DNA of 64,000 nt, from positions 1 to 64,000 of the forward strand of contig NZ_JAQCNO010000005.1 of assembly GCF_028274965.1 (NCBI RefSeq), written 5' to 3'. The stretch is from Natronomonas sp. (GTDB taxonomy: Archaea; Halobacteriota; Halobacteria; Halobacteriales; Haloarculaceae). A model generated the notes under the pieces. That model was not told the origin of the DNA. It saw nothing but the letters and a program-made list of their open reading frames with translations, and ran no database searches. Every line of letters starts with the position of its first letter. Positions within the stretch are counted from its first letter, which is position 1. The translations under genes and the position numbers were made by a program. Shown here one piece after another: positions 50,595 to 59,590 of this stretch.

Positions 50595-51596
50595 TCAGGC
50601 CGGTGCGAGTGCACGCACCGTCGATTCGATCTGATCGGCGTCGGCGCCCCTCGGAAACGAGACCGCGACCGCGTCGACGCCGTCGATGTCGGCGAACGCC
50701 GCCAGACGCTCGCGGGCCCGCTCGGGCGTTCCCCACACCGCGATCCGCTCGAGCAGTTCCTCGGGCAGCGCGTCCATCGCCGCGTCCGTGTCGCCGTCCT
50801 GCCAGGCGTCGTAGACGGCGTTTGCGACCGATTCGTGGCCCTGACGGGCCAGGTTGTCGCGGTAGAACGTCCCCATCCCGCCGATATAAAACGCCGTGTG
50901 CTGTTTGACGAGCCGTCTCGCCGCCTCGGCGTCCGCGAGGGCACAACAGGTCACGGAGAGGGTGACGCGCTGGTTCGAACGGTCCCGACCGCCCATCTCC
51001 GAGCCGCGATCGAAGTCGGCGAGGCGGTCCCGAAGCCCCGCCCGCGTGAACAGCAGGGCGTGCCACCCGTCGGCGAACCGGCCGGCCAACTCGACCGCCT
51101 TCGGCCCCATGCCGGCGGCCTCGACCGGCGGCGCGGGGTCCGGCGGATCACACCGCAGCCGGAACCCCTCGAGGTCGAAGTACTCGCCGTCGTAGTCGAC
51201 CGTCTCCCCCGAGAGGACCTCCGTGACGATCTCGACCGTCTCGCGGGTCCGCCGCAGCGGATTCCCGAACTCGACGCCGTGCCAGTTCTCGATGACGATC
51301 GGCCCCGAGGGCCCGAGGCCCAACCGGAAGCGGCCCCCGGAGATCTCCTGTAGCGTCGCCGCGGTCTGTCCGATGAGCGCCGGCGATCGGGAGTACACCG
51401 GCATGATCGACGTCCCGATCCCGATCCCGTCGGTCCCCTCGGCGATGCAACTCAGCGTTCCGACGGCGTTTCGGCCCCAGGTCTCGGGGAGCCACGCGGT
51501 GTCGTAGCCGAGCTCCTCGCCGAGTTCGGCCTGCTCGACGAGCGCGTCGACGCCGGGCTGTGCCGCGACCGGAAGGAAGACGTCCCGATCGGTCAT
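50595..51596 (-). CDS. LLM-class F420-dependent oxidoreductase (paralogue 2)
   Basis: The 333-residue protein is a second TIGR04024-like LLM oxidoreductase (ELGYDTAWLPETWGRNAVGTL, GGRFRLGLGPSGP). DNA identity with the gene at 42464 is visible over short stretches (GCCCCCGGAGATCTCCTGTA near 51330 and 43208), so these are duplicates. It follows the SDR gene on the same strand with a 7-bp gap and likely forms an operon with it. F420 use is inferred from the family. The 289 bp downstream (50306-50594) hold no gene. Confidence 0.85.
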   Translation of the reverse strand: MTDRDVFLPVAAQPGVDALVEQAELGEELGYDTAWLPETWGRNAVGTLSCIAEGTDGIGIGTSIMPVYSRSPALIGQTAATLQEISGGRFRLGLGPSGPIVIENWHGVEFGNPLRRTRETVEIVTEVLSGETVDYDGEYFDLEGFRLRCDPPDPAPPVEAAGMGPKAVELAGRFADGWHALLFTRAGLRDRLADFDRGSEMGGRDRSNQRVTLSVTCCALADAEAARRLVKQHTAFYIGGMGTFYRDNLARQGHESVANAVYDAWQDGDTDAAMDALPEELLERIAVWGTPERARERLAAFADIDGVDAVAVSFPRGADADQIESTVRALAPA

Positions 51597-51603
51597 CGAC
51601 GGC

Positions 51604-52380
51604 TCACGGCAGGGCGTCTTCCAGCGGCGGGACGCCCTGTGCGGTTATGGTTTCGCCCACGACGTACGAGGAGGCGTCGCTCGCGAGGAACTGTACGATG
51701 TCGGCGATCTCCGCCGGCAGGCCCATCTCCTTTGCGACCTCGGATCGGTCGACGTCGGCGGGGTCGATCCCCATCTGTGAGGCGACGCCCTCGGTGCCGA
51801 CGAGCCCCGGCGCGACGCAGTTCACCCGGATGTCGTGGTCGGCGTACGCCGCCGACAGCGATGTCGTCAGGTTGACGACGGCCGCCTTCGCGGCCCCGTA
51901 GTGGCTCATGTACTTCGAGCCCATCGTCCCCGCGATCGACGCGAAGTTGATAATCGTCCCGCCGCCGTCCTGGCGTTGCATCCGCTGGCCGGCGAGCTGT
52001 GAGCAATGAAAGGTCCCGTGGAGATTGATGTCGACGATGGTCTTCCATCCGTTCTCCGAGATCTCGTCGAACTCCGCCATGAACGACGCCCCGGCGTTGT
52101 TGATCATCGCGTCGATCCGGCCGAACTCCTCGACGGTCGCCTCGAGGAGCGCGTCGACCGCCTCCCGGTCGCGGACGTCGCACTCGACGGCGATCGCCTC
52201 CCCCGGGCGGTCGCTGTCGTTTATCTCGGCCGCGACCGCGTCGATCTCCTCGGGCGACCGCGAGGTGACGACGACGTTCGCGCCCTCGGCGGCGAACTGT
52301 TTTGCGGTCACCGCGCCGATGCCCTGGCTCGATCCGGTGACGACGGCCGTCTGTCCCTCGACCGAGAAGCGCGCTACCAT
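51604..52380 (-). CDS. Short-chain dehydrogenase/reductase (FabG-like)
   Basis: The 258-residue SDR has the cofactor loop VVTGSSQGIGA (residues ~13-23), NNAG in MINNAGASFM, the Ser of NFASIAGTMGS and the YMSHYGAAKAAV (Y-x3-K) catalytic pair. It interconverts an alcohol and a ketone with NAD(P)H. It begins the SDR-LLM pair on the minus strand. Substrate unknown; the adjoining F420 enzyme suggests a linked redox pathway. Confidence 0.92.
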   Translation of the reverse strand: MVARFSVEGQTAVVTGSSQGIGAVTAKQFAAEGANVVVTSRSPEEIDAVAAEINDSDRPGEAIAVECDVRDREAVDALLEATVEEFGRIDAMINNAGASFMAEFDEISENGWKTIVDINLHGTFHCSQLAGQRMQRQDGGGTIINFASIAGTMGSKYMSHYGAAKAAVVNLTTSLSAAYADHDIRVNCVAPGLVGTEGVASQMGIDPADVDRSEVAKEMGLPAEIADIVQFLASDASSYVVGETITAQGVPPLEDALP

Positions 52381-52551
52381 CCGCGGTCACGCGTCGGTCC
52401 GACGCTCGCGTCTGTGGCTCGCATGTACGCCCCGAGCTACCGCGGCCGCATTAATAAAGGTAAGTACGGGACGGCTAACACGAACATTGGTAACCCGAGG
52501 CGGCACAGCGCGAAACGAAGACTTATAGCCCGCCGAGGGATCTCCCGTGGT

Positions 52552-52596
52552 ATGAACGCACACGGAACCGCCGCGCGCTTCCGGGTCGGCGCATGA
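52552..52596 (+). CDS. Possible 14-codon upstream reading frame
   Basis: ATG at 52552 encodes MNAHGTAARFRVGA and its TGA (52594-52596) overlaps the HAD gene ATG (52593) as ATGA. A TATA-like ACTTATAG lies at about 52521-52528, well placed for a leaderless start at 52552. It may be a translational-coupling leader for the HAD gene. Confidence 0.35.
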   Translation: MNAHGTAARFRVGA

Positions 52597-53273
52597 CCGA
52601 CGCGCCCCGGACGGTGCTTTTCGACATCGGCGGCGTCATCGTCGATCTCGCGTCGATCCGCGCGGGGTACGCCGAGTTCGTCGGGGAACTCGCCGCGACC
52701 CACGGGCTCGACGACGACGCGTTCGAGCGGTGGAAGTCGACGCTCGGCGATCACTTCCGCGCGCGGGAGGGCGATCGCTACCGCCTCGCCCGTGTAGGCT
52801 ACCGGAAGGCGACGGCGTCGCTTTTCGACGGCGATCCGCCGGAGGGGTGGGAGTCCGAGCTTGAGGCGGCCGTCGAGGCCGCGCTCCGGCCGGAGGACGG
52901 CGCTCTCGGGACGATCGAGGCGCTCTCAGAGTCGGGGGTCGGGCTGGCGATCGTCTCGGACATCGACACGCCCGAAGCCGAGCGGATGCTCGGCGCTCTG
53001 GGGGTCCGGAGCCGCTTCGAGCACGTCACGACGTCCGAGGCGATCGGGTTCACGAAGCCCGACGAGCGGATGTTCCGGGACGCGCTCGCGGCGATGGACG
53101 CCGACCCCTCCGAGGCGCTCATGATCGGCGACCGGTACGACCACGACGTCGTCGGGGCGGCCGCCCTCGGGATCGAGACGGTTGGGTACGGACCGGACGC
53201 CCACGGCCCGGAGACGGACCACGAGATCGACGGCCTCCGGGAGGTGCTCGGTATCGTCGGCGTCGATCACTGA
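52593..53273 (+). CDS. HAD-superfamily hydrolase
   Basis: The 226-residue protein has a HAD core and helical cap: motif I VLFDIGGVIVDL (nucleophile Asp kept, second Asp replaced by Gly, as in the epoxide-hydrolase/haloacid-type branch), motif II VSDIDTPEAE, motif III FTKPDERMF (Lys) and motif IV MIGDRYDHDV. It may be a phosphatase or dehalogenase-like enzyme; the missing second Asp weakens the phosphatase call. It precedes dnaG by 192 bp on the same strand. Confidence 0.87.
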   Translation: MTDAPRTVLFDIGGVIVDLASIRAGYAEFVGELAATHGLDDDAFERWKSTLGDHFRAREGDRYRLARVGYRKATASLFDGDPPEGWESELEAAVEAALRPEDGALGTIEALSESGVGLAIVSDIDTPEAERMLGALGVRSRFEHVTTSEAIGFTKPDERMFRDALAAMDADPSEALMIGDRYDHDVVGAAALGIETVGYGPDAHGPETDHEIDGLREVLGIVGVDH

Positions 53274-53465
53274 GACGTTCGACCCTGACCGGCTGTGCGA
53301 GCCGACGGGAGCGCGCCGCGTCGCCGGCGGGGTTGGGCTCTCCGGCGCGCCGCATCATTTATCAGTGCGACCGGCGGTATTTAAAACGCCACCGGCGGCG
53401 CGGCCGATCGCCGCCGCCGAACCCATCACCATCACCACCACCGCCCGGCGACGGGCAGTTCACCA

Positions 53466-54863
53466 ATGCGAGACACAGCCAAATACCTCGTCCACGCGGA
53501 CATCACAGCCGACGGTATCGTCGAGCGCTCGGACGTCGTCGGGGCGGTCTTCGGGCAGACCGAGGGCCTTCTCGGCGACGAGTTGGACCTCCGGGAGCTA
53601 CAGGACGCCTCGAAGGTCGGCCGGATCGACGTCGAGATCGACTCCGAGAACGGCCAGTCGTTCGGCCGGATCACGATCGCGACGAGCCTCGATCGGGTCG
53701 AGACAGCCATCCTCGGCGCGGCCCTCGAGACGATCGACCGCGTCGGCCCCTGTCGGTCGACGATCGAGATCAGGGACATCGAGGACGTCCGGGCCGCAAA
53801 GCGACGCGAGGTCGTCGAGCGGGCCAAGGCGCTGCTCCGAGAGGGCTTCGGCGAGCCGATGCGTTCCAGCCGCGACCTCGTCGAGGAGGTCAGAGAGTCC
53901 CTTCGTGTCGAGGACATCACCGACTTCGAGGGGCTCCCGGCGGGACCGGGGGTCGCCGGTTCGGACGCCGTCGTCGTCGTCGAGGGTCGCGCCGACGTGC
54001 TCACGCTGTTGCGCTGTGGGATCACGAACGCCATCGGCGTCGAGGGGACGAACGTCCCGGAGGCCGTCGCCGAGTTGACCCACTCCCGGACCGTCACGGC
54101 GTTTCTGGACGGCGACCGCGGCGGCGAGCTCATCCGCCGCGAACTCGCACAGGTCGGCGACATCGACTACGTCGCCTTCGCGCCCGAGGGCCGCTCCGTC
54201 GAGGACCTCTCGCGCCGCGAGGTCACGAAGGCGCTCAGAGAGAAGGTCCCCTACGAGCGGGTCGGCGAGACCGGCCGGGAGTCGCCACAGAGCGGGAGCG
54301 ACCCCCCCGACGACGCGCTCGGCGGGGAGGCGACGAACGGGACGACCGCGGACGCCGCCGTCGAAAACGGCTCCGAAGAGGCGGCCGCGAACGGACCGAC
54401 GGAGCCGACACCGGACTCCGGGGAGAACGCCGGGGACGGCTCGGAAAAACGGGACGGGGCCGACCCGGAGACGGACGCGCCGGCCGACGGGGAGCCGGCG
54501 GCGGTCGATGCAGACACGGACGGGGACGCGGATAGGGACGGGAGCGCGGACGAACCGGCCACGCTGCGCGGCCACGTCCGGGCGGTCGTCGGCGAGGGCT
54601 CCGGGCGCGCCCGACTCCTGGACGAGGCGTTCGGGACCCTCACCGAGGCGGCGGCGACGGAGGCGTTCGATCTCCTCGCGGACAGCGAGACCGCCCCGAT
54701 GGCGCTCGTCGTCGACGGCGAACTCGATCAGCGACTCCTCGATCTCGCCGCCCAGCGCGGCGTCGATCAGGTCGTCGCCGCCTCGACGGGGCAGTTCGTC
54801 AAGCGCCCCACGAGCGTCCGAATCAGGACCGCAGAACAGCTACTCGCGCCGAACGAGGCGTAA
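53466..54863 (+). CDS. dnaG: DnaG-type primase (archaeal)
   Basis: The 465-residue protein starts [23 protein letters not shown], the archaeal DnaG N-terminus, and has the TOPRIM catalytic residues: Glu in [14 protein letters not shown] and DxD in [10 protein letters not shown] highly acidic, Gly/Ala/Glu-rich insert fills residues ~275-360, then the RNA-binding-type C-terminal domain ([19 protein letters not shown]) follows. Archaeal DnaG binds RNA and the exosome and has primase activity in vitro. Its 3' end overlaps the convergent GNAT gene by 24 nt. Confidence 0.93.
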   Translation: MRDTAKYLVHADITADGIVERSDVVGAVFGQTEGLLGDELDLRELQDASKVGRIDVEIDSENGQSFGRITIATSLDRVETAILGAALETIDRVGPCRSTIEIRDIEDVRAAKRREVVERAKALLREGFGEPMRSSRDLVEEVRESLRVEDITDFEGLPAGPGVAGSDAVVVVEGRADVLTLLRCGITNAIGVEGTNVPEAVAELTHSRTVTAFLDGDRGGELIRRELAQVGDIDYVAFAPEGRSVEDLSRREVTKALREKVPYERVGETGRESPQSGSDPPDDALGGEATNGTTADAAVENGSEEAAANGPTEPTPDSGENAGDGSEKRDGADPETDAPADGEPAAVDADTDGDADRDGSADEPATLRGHVRAVVGEGSGRARLLDEAFGTLTEAAATEAFDLLADSETAPMALVVDGELDQRLLDLAAQRGVDQVVAASTGQFVKRPTSVRIRTAEQLLAPNEA

Positions 54864-55241
54864 CGCGTCCGTTCCGTCCGCGTAGAACCCGGCGACGACG
54901 CCCTCGACGGCGAACCCGGTTTCGGCGTACAGCCGCGTTGCGGCCTCGTTTCCCACGGGCGTCGACACCGAAAGCGGCGGCCCCGTCGCCGCGAAGACGC
55001 GTTCGACGAGCGCACGCCCGTGCCCGCGGCGACGATGCGCCGGATCGACGACGAGTTCCGAGAGCGTCGCCGGTCGCCCGGGCAGCGCGATCGCGTACCC
55101 GACGGGGCGGCCCTCGACGGCGACGAACCCGTAGAAGGGACCCTCGAGGGCGGCCTCGACGACCTCGGGGTCGGCGTAGGGCAGACGCTCCTGGAGCGAC
55201 CCGACGACGGGGACGTCGCGCCGCTCGATCGGTCGGATCAC
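54840..55241 (-). CDS. GNAT N-acetyltransferase
   Basis: The 133-residue protein (GTG start at 55241, [11 protein letters not shown]) is a GNAT: an acetyl-CoA site in [16 protein letters not shown] (R-x2-G-x-G/A loop) and the fourth strand/helix region [14 protein letters not shown]. It may acetylate a protein N-terminus or small molecule. Its start overlaps the DUF92 stop (GTGA), so it follows DUF92 in an operon. Its last 24 nt run into the 3' end of dnaG on the other strand. Confidence 0.85.
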   Translation of the reverse strand: MIRPIERRDVPVVGSLQERLPYADPEVVEAALEGPFYGFVAVEGRPVGYAIALPGRPATLSELVVDPAHRRRGHGRALVERVFAATGPPLSVSTPVGNEAATRLYAETGFAVEGVVAGFYADGTDALRLVRRE

Positions 55242-56560
55242 AGCGCCACGGCGAACACGCCGGCGGCGAGTCCGGCGGCGAGCGTCGCCAGCAGGTTGAC
55301 GCCTTGGTTCCCGACGCGTTCGCCCTCGAGGGTCGCCCCGAGGACGCTGTCGAACAGCATGCCGAAAAAGCCCGCGAGGACGACGGCGGCGGTGGCGGCA
55401 CCGTCGAAGGCGAAAAACAGCGCCCCGAGGAGGGCGATGATCGAGGCTCCGATGGCCCCGGCGATCGCGCCCTGCCACGTCACGCCGCCGTCGGTCCCCG
55501 CGGCGACCGGTTCGAGCGTCGTTATCAGCCGGGGCGAATCGAAGAGCCCGCCGAACTCGCTGGAGAACGTGTCGGCGAGCGCCGCGGCGACGGCCCCGCT
55601 GAAGACGAACTGAAAGACCAACGGGTCGACTCCGACGCGACTCGAGGCCGCATAGGCGACCACGGCGACGAGGGCGACGGCGGAGTTTGCGAGGACGTTG
55701 CCGCCGCCGCGCGCCCCGTCGTTCTCCTGGGCGATGCCCCGGTCGAGCTTCTCGTCGTAGCGGTACTTCGAGGCTAACCCGCCGAGGCCGAAAAACGTCA
55801 CCAGCAGGACGAACCAGCCGTACCCGCCCAGGACGACCGCGAACAGCGCGAGCAACACGCCGGTCAGAACGCCGGTGACGGAGGCGGTCCCGAGGGCGTA
55901 GGCGACGTAACCAAGCGCCACCGTGACGGCGAGCCCGACGGCCATCCGTTCGGCCGTCGGGGCGACGCCGATCTCGAGGAGAAACCAGACGACGAGCGCG
56001 CTCGCGAGCAGGACGAGCGAGTCGTCCCGCCGGAACAGCGCCGACCTGATGAGCGCGCCGAGGACGGCCCCGCTCGCGGCCACGAACGCGACGAGAGGCA
56101 CGCCCGGGACGGCTCCGCCGACGACGCCGGCGAGCGCGACCGCGGCGCTGCCGCCGACGGTTCCGGAGACGGTGAAGACGGCGGCTCCGGCGACCGGCGT
56201 TCGCGTCCACGGTCGCGCGAGCGTCCGCGCGAGATCCCCGACGGTCAGGACGAAGATCGGCGCGAGGAAGGCCGTTAGCGGGAACGCGAACCCGACGAAA
56301 CACAGCGCAAGCGCCGTGGCGCCGAGCGCAAAGGAGAGGAGATCGTACAGGCGGCCCTCCTCGCGGTCGGCGGCGCTGGCCAGAAACTCGAACACCGTGC
56401 CGTCCCGGGAGACGAAGGCGACGATGGCCACCAGCGCGAACGGGGCGACGACGCCGACGTCGGCCGCGATCCCGCCGACCCGTCCGGTGAGAAGCGGGGC
56501 GAAAAACGCGAGGCTCCCGACGAGGAGGTATCCGATAGCCCGCGTCGTGTCGGCGTTCAC
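55238..56560 (-). CDS. DUF92/VTE-like membrane protein (TIGR00297)
   Basis: The 440-residue protein (GTG start 56560, MNADTTRAIGYLLVG) has about ten transmembrane helices (SLAFFAPLLTGRVGG, ALALCFVGFAFPLTAFLA, and so on) with the DUF92 cytoplasmic loop FGLGGLASKYRYDEKLDRG and ADTFSSEFGGLFDSP. Plant VTE6, a phytyl-phosphate kinase, belongs to this family, so the archaeal forms may phosphorylate prenyl phosphates. It lies next to cis-prenyltransferase genes, which supports a polyprenol role. Unproven. Confidence 0.88.
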   Translation of the reverse strand: MNADTTRAIGYLLVGSLAFFAPLLTGRVGGIAADVGVVAPFALVAIVAFVSRDGTVFEFLASAADREEGRLYDLLSFALGATALALCFVGFAFPLTAFLAPIFVLTVGDLARTLARPWTRTPVAGAAVFTVSGTVGGSAAVALAGVVGGAVPGVPLVAFVAASGAVLGALIRSALFRRDDSLVLLASALVVWFLLEIGVAPTAERMAVGLAVTVALGYVAYALGTASVTGVLTGVLLALFAVVLGGYGWFVLLVTFFGLGGLASKYRYDEKLDRGIAQENDGARGGGNVLANSAVALVAVVAYAASSRVGVDPLVFQFVFSGAVAAALADTFSSEFGGLFDSPRLITTLEPVAAGTDGGVTWQGAIAGAIGASIIALLGALFFAFDGAATAAVVLAGFFGMLFDSVLGATLEGERVGNQGVNLLATLAAGLAAGVFAVAL

Positions 56561-56643
56561 GAGCCGAGATTCCTCCGTCGACCACTTAACCTTCCCGAAG
56601 GTGGGACCGACACGTTCAGGCCCCCGGAGACGAAGCACCGTCC

Positions 56644-57252
56644 GTGGGTCTGTACGATCGGTACCTCGCCGCGCGCGTCGGCCTGAGCCGGGGGGCCGTC
56701 CCCGAGCGGATCGCGCTCGTCATCACCGAGCACGATCTCCTCGAGCAGGGCGCGTACGGAACGCTGTCGTCGTTTCTGCGCTGGGCGTTCGACGTCGGCG
56801 TCGACACCGTGATGATCTACGTCAGCGTCCTCGATGAGGCCGCCGTCCCGACGCTTCGCAACGCGCTCTCGGAGCTCGACAGCCCCAGGCGGGTCGCCGT
56901 GCGGGGGCCCGGCGACGACGCGGGCGTCGAGACCCCGGTACAGATCAGCATCGGGCTCGGCGGTCGCCGGGAGTTCGCCGCGGCCGTCGAGCGGATCGCG
57001 ACCGCGGCGGCGGCGGGCGAACTCGACCCGGTCGACGTCGACGAGGCGGAGATCGAACGGCGGCTCGTGTTCAAGTCGTCGCCGGATCTCATCATCAAGA
57101 CCGGCGCCGAGCGGCTCTCGGACTTTCTCATCTGGCAGTCGGTGTACTCTGAGCTGTACTTCACCGATGTCAACTGGCGGGACTTCCGGCGGCGGGACTT
57201 CCTGCGCGCGATCAGGGAGTTCCAGGAGCGACAGCGGCGCTTCGGGCGGTGA
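56644..57252 (+). CDS. Cis-prenyltransferase-like protein lacking catalytic residues (NgBR-like)
   Basis: The 202-residue protein has the cis-prenyltransferase fold: [16 protein letters not shown] in place of the DGNRR loop and C-terminal [16 protein letters not shown] and [15 protein letters not shown] like the catalytic paralogue. The catalytic DGN aspartate motif is not present, as in the Nus1/NgBR subunit of eukaryotic dehydrodolichyl diphosphate synthase. The GTG at 56644 is its start. It is convergent with the catalytic UppS-type gene (39 bp) and divergent from DUF92, suggesting a heteromeric enzyme. Confidence 0.82.
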   Translation: MGLYDRYLAARVGLSRGAVPERIALVITEHDLLEQGAYGTLSSFLRWAFDVGVDTVMIYVSVLDEAAVPTLRNALSELDSPRRVAVRGPGDDAGVETPVQISIGLGGRREFAAAVERIATAAAAGELDPVDVDEAEIERRLVFKSSPDLIIKTGAERLSDFLIWQSVYSELYFTDVNWRDFRRRDFLRAIREFQERQRRFGR

Positions 57253-57291
57253 CCGACGCCGGGACCGCCCGCACCCGGTCGACCGCGGCGC

Positions 57292-58221
57292 TCACCCGGC
57301 CGAGGAGCCGCTCTCCTCGCGGCCTTCGACCGTATCGTCCTCGCCGTCGACGTTCGGAACGGTCCCGCGGAACTGCCCGACGATCCGCTTTGCTTCGGTG
57401 AGTTCGACGTCGCTCACGGCCCCGACGAGCGCCGCAGCCCGCTGTGCGCGCGTCCGTCGCCACGATTCGCGCCGCGATTCGTACGTCCGTATCGCCCGCA
57501 GGAAGTCGATCCGGGAGAACTCCGGCCAGTAGGGCGCACAGAAGTACACGGCGGCCTCGTTGCCGCTGGCGTGCCACGGGAGGAAGTTCGAGGTCCGCTC
57601 GGCGCCGCCGGTCCGGATGATGAGGTCGACGGCTCGCGAGGGCCCGACGGTCAGCCGGCTTTCGATCTCCTCGACGGTCACGTCCTCGGGGGCGATCGCG
57701 CCGGCGGCGGCCTCCGACGCGATCGCCCGGGCGACGCCCAGAAGCTCCGCGCGGCCGCCGTACGCCAACGCGACGTTGAGATACAGGCCGTCGTACCCCT
57801 CGGTTCGCTCCTCGGCGTACCGGATCGCCTCTCTGACCCGCTCGGGGAGACGATGGGTCTCGCCGATGGCGCGGATCCGGACGTTTCGCTCGTGGACCTC
57901 CGAGCGATCGGCGAAGCCCCGGAGCTTCTCGGCGATGAGATCGAACAGCGCCTCCCGCTCGTCGGGCGGGCGCTCGAAGTTCTCCGTCGAGAAGGCGTAC
58001 AGCGTCAGCTCCTCGACGCCGAGGTCGGCACACCACTCTAAGACCCGTTCGGTCGTGTCCGCGCCGGCGCGGTGACCCGCCGTCGCCTCGTCGCCCTGCT
58101 CTTCGGCGTACCGGCGGTTGCCGTCCTGTATCACCGCGACGTGGGTGGGGACGCCCGACACCTCACGCTCCAAGAGCCGCCCGTAGAGCCGCCGGAAGGC
58201 GTTCCGGAGACGACCTCGCAT
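57292..58221 (-). CDS. uppS: Cis-prenyltransferase (UppS/DHDDS-type), catalytic subunit
   Basis: The 309-residue protein has the motif I Asp and pyrophosphate loop HVAVIQDGNRRYAEEQGDE (residues ~26-44), YAFSTENFERP (motif III), YGGRAEL and the RTGGAERTSNFLPW stretch with IDFLRAIRTY near the C-terminus. It condenses isoprenyl units to cis-polyprenyl diphosphate, the precursor of dolichol-type carriers for N-glycosylation. An acidic ~30-residue C-tail (VPNVDGEDDTVEG) follows. It may pair with the NgBR-like neighbour. Confidence 0.92.
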   Translation of the reverse strand: MRGRLRNAFRRLYGRLLEREVSGVPTHVAVIQDGNRRYAEEQGDEATAGHRAGADTTERVLEWCADLGVEELTLYAFSTENFERPPDEREALFDLIAEKLRGFADRSEVHERNVRIRAIGETHRLPERVREAIRYAEERTEGYDGLYLNVALAYGGRAELLGVARAIASEAAAGAIAPEDVTVEEIESRLTVGPSRAVDLIIRTGGAERTSNFLPWHASGNEAAVYFCAPYWPEFSRIDFLRAIRTYESRRESWRRTRAQRAAALVGAVSDVELTEAKRIVGQFRGTVPNVDGEDDTVEGREESGSSAG

Positions 58222-58431
58222 CGCCCGAAACGACGCGCGCCGGACCTATGAGTGTTGCTTTCGACGGCCGGCCGAGGGACCGAGCGACCGCGGAACAACA
58301 TTGTTAACTATCCGCCACGTCGGCCCCTCGAACCGGCTGAAAACCGACCTCACGGAGCGGTCCGGCAGATATTTGACCGAGGCTCTCGCAGTCTCGCTTA
58401 CGATGTTAGTGACGGCCGTCAGTGGTATCCC

Positions 58432-59514
58432 ATGACAGGGACCGACGCCGAGTACTTCGAACGGATCGTCGACACGGACTCGCTCGGCGCGTACCTGACC
58501 GCCGAACTCGGTCCGGTCGACGCCTACGAGGTTCGACACCACCAGGAGGGCCACTCGAACGAGACGCTTTTCGTCACGTGGGGGGACAGAGAACTCGTCG
58601 TCCGGCGGCCGCCGCCGGGCGACATCGCCGAAAACGCCCACGACGTGCTCAGGGAGTACCGGGTCATCGACGCGCTCCAGGGGACGGCCGTCAGAGTTCC
58701 GACGACGGTGTGTTCCTGCGACGACCACTCGGTCATCGGGAGCGACTTCTACGCGATGGAGCGACAGGAGGGCGACGTCCTGCGGGACGAGGAGCCAGAG
58801 CGGTTCAACACCCCCGCCGCCCGCGAGCGGATCGGATACGAGGCCGTCGACCGACTCGCCGAGATCCACGCGGTCGACTACGAGGCCGTCGGGCTCGAAG
58901 CCGGCGACTTCGGCTACCCGCCGGGGTTCACCGAACGGCAGGTCGATCGGTGGTCCGAACAGCTGATGTGGGCCTTTGAGGTCACCGCCGAGGAGCGCGA
59001 GGTCGAGGCGCTCTACGAGGTGATGGAGTGGCTCTCGGAGAACGTCCCCGACGACGACGAGTACCCCGACACGCTCGTTCACGGCGATTACAAACTCGAC
59101 AACGTCATGTTCGGCCCCGGCGACGACCCGGAGATCGCGGCGATCTTCGATTGGGAGATGTCGACGCTCGGCGACCCCTTCACCGATCTCGGCTGGCTGC
59201 TCTCCTATTGGCGCGAGCCGAAAGACCCCGAGGCGCCGACGCCCTCGCTCGCACAGACGTTCCTCACGCGCGAGGGGTACCCGAGCAGGCGGGAGCTCGT
59301 TGATCGCTACGAGCGCCGGACCGGCTTCAGCTTCGAGAACGCGACGTTCTACTGGGTGCTGGCGACGTACAAGCTCGCCGGGCTCGGCGAGATGTTCTTC
59401 CGGCGGTACCTCGAGGGCAACTCCGCGGACCCGATGTACCCGGAGATGGAGACCGGCGTCCCGGCGCTGGCCGAACAGGCGCTTCGCATCATCGACGGCG
59501 AGATGACGCTGTAG
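58432..59514 (+). CDS. Aminoglycoside phosphotransferase-like (ACAD10/11-type) kinase
   Basis: The 360-residue protein is a Choline/APH-type kinase of the acyl-CoA dehydrogenase 10/11 N-terminal type. It has HHQEGHSNETLFVTWGDRELVVRRPP (ATP-binding lobe), the catalytic HGDYKLDNVMFG loop (H-x-D-x4-N) and DWEMSTLGDPFTDLGW. In eukaryotes, ACAD10/11 kinase domains phosphorylate 4-hydroxyacids or related acyl-CoAs; a similar role is possible here. It is a single gene. Start at 58432 fits family N-termini. Confidence 0.87.
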   Translation: MTGTDAEYFERIVDTDSLGAYLTAELGPVDAYEVRHHQEGHSNETLFVTWGDRELVVRRPPPGDIAENAHDVLREYRVIDALQGTAVRVPTTVCSCDDHSVIGSDFYAMERQEGDVLRDEEPERFNTPAARERIGYEAVDRLAEIHAVDYEAVGLEAGDFGYPPGFTERQVDRWSEQLMWAFEVTAEEREVEALYEVMEWLSENVPDDDEYPDTLVHGDYKLDNVMFGPGDDPEIAAIFDWEMSTLGDPFTDLGWLLSYWREPKDPEAPTPSLAQTFLTREGYPSRRELVDRYERRTGFSFENATFYWVLATYKLAGLGEMFFRRYLEGNSADPMYPEMETGVPALAEQALRIIDGEMTL

Positions 59515-59590
59515 GGGCTCGGACCCGCCGGCGTAGGCTCGCGGCGGTCCGACCGGCGGTTTATTTGCGTTCTCGCCACGAAACACGGGC

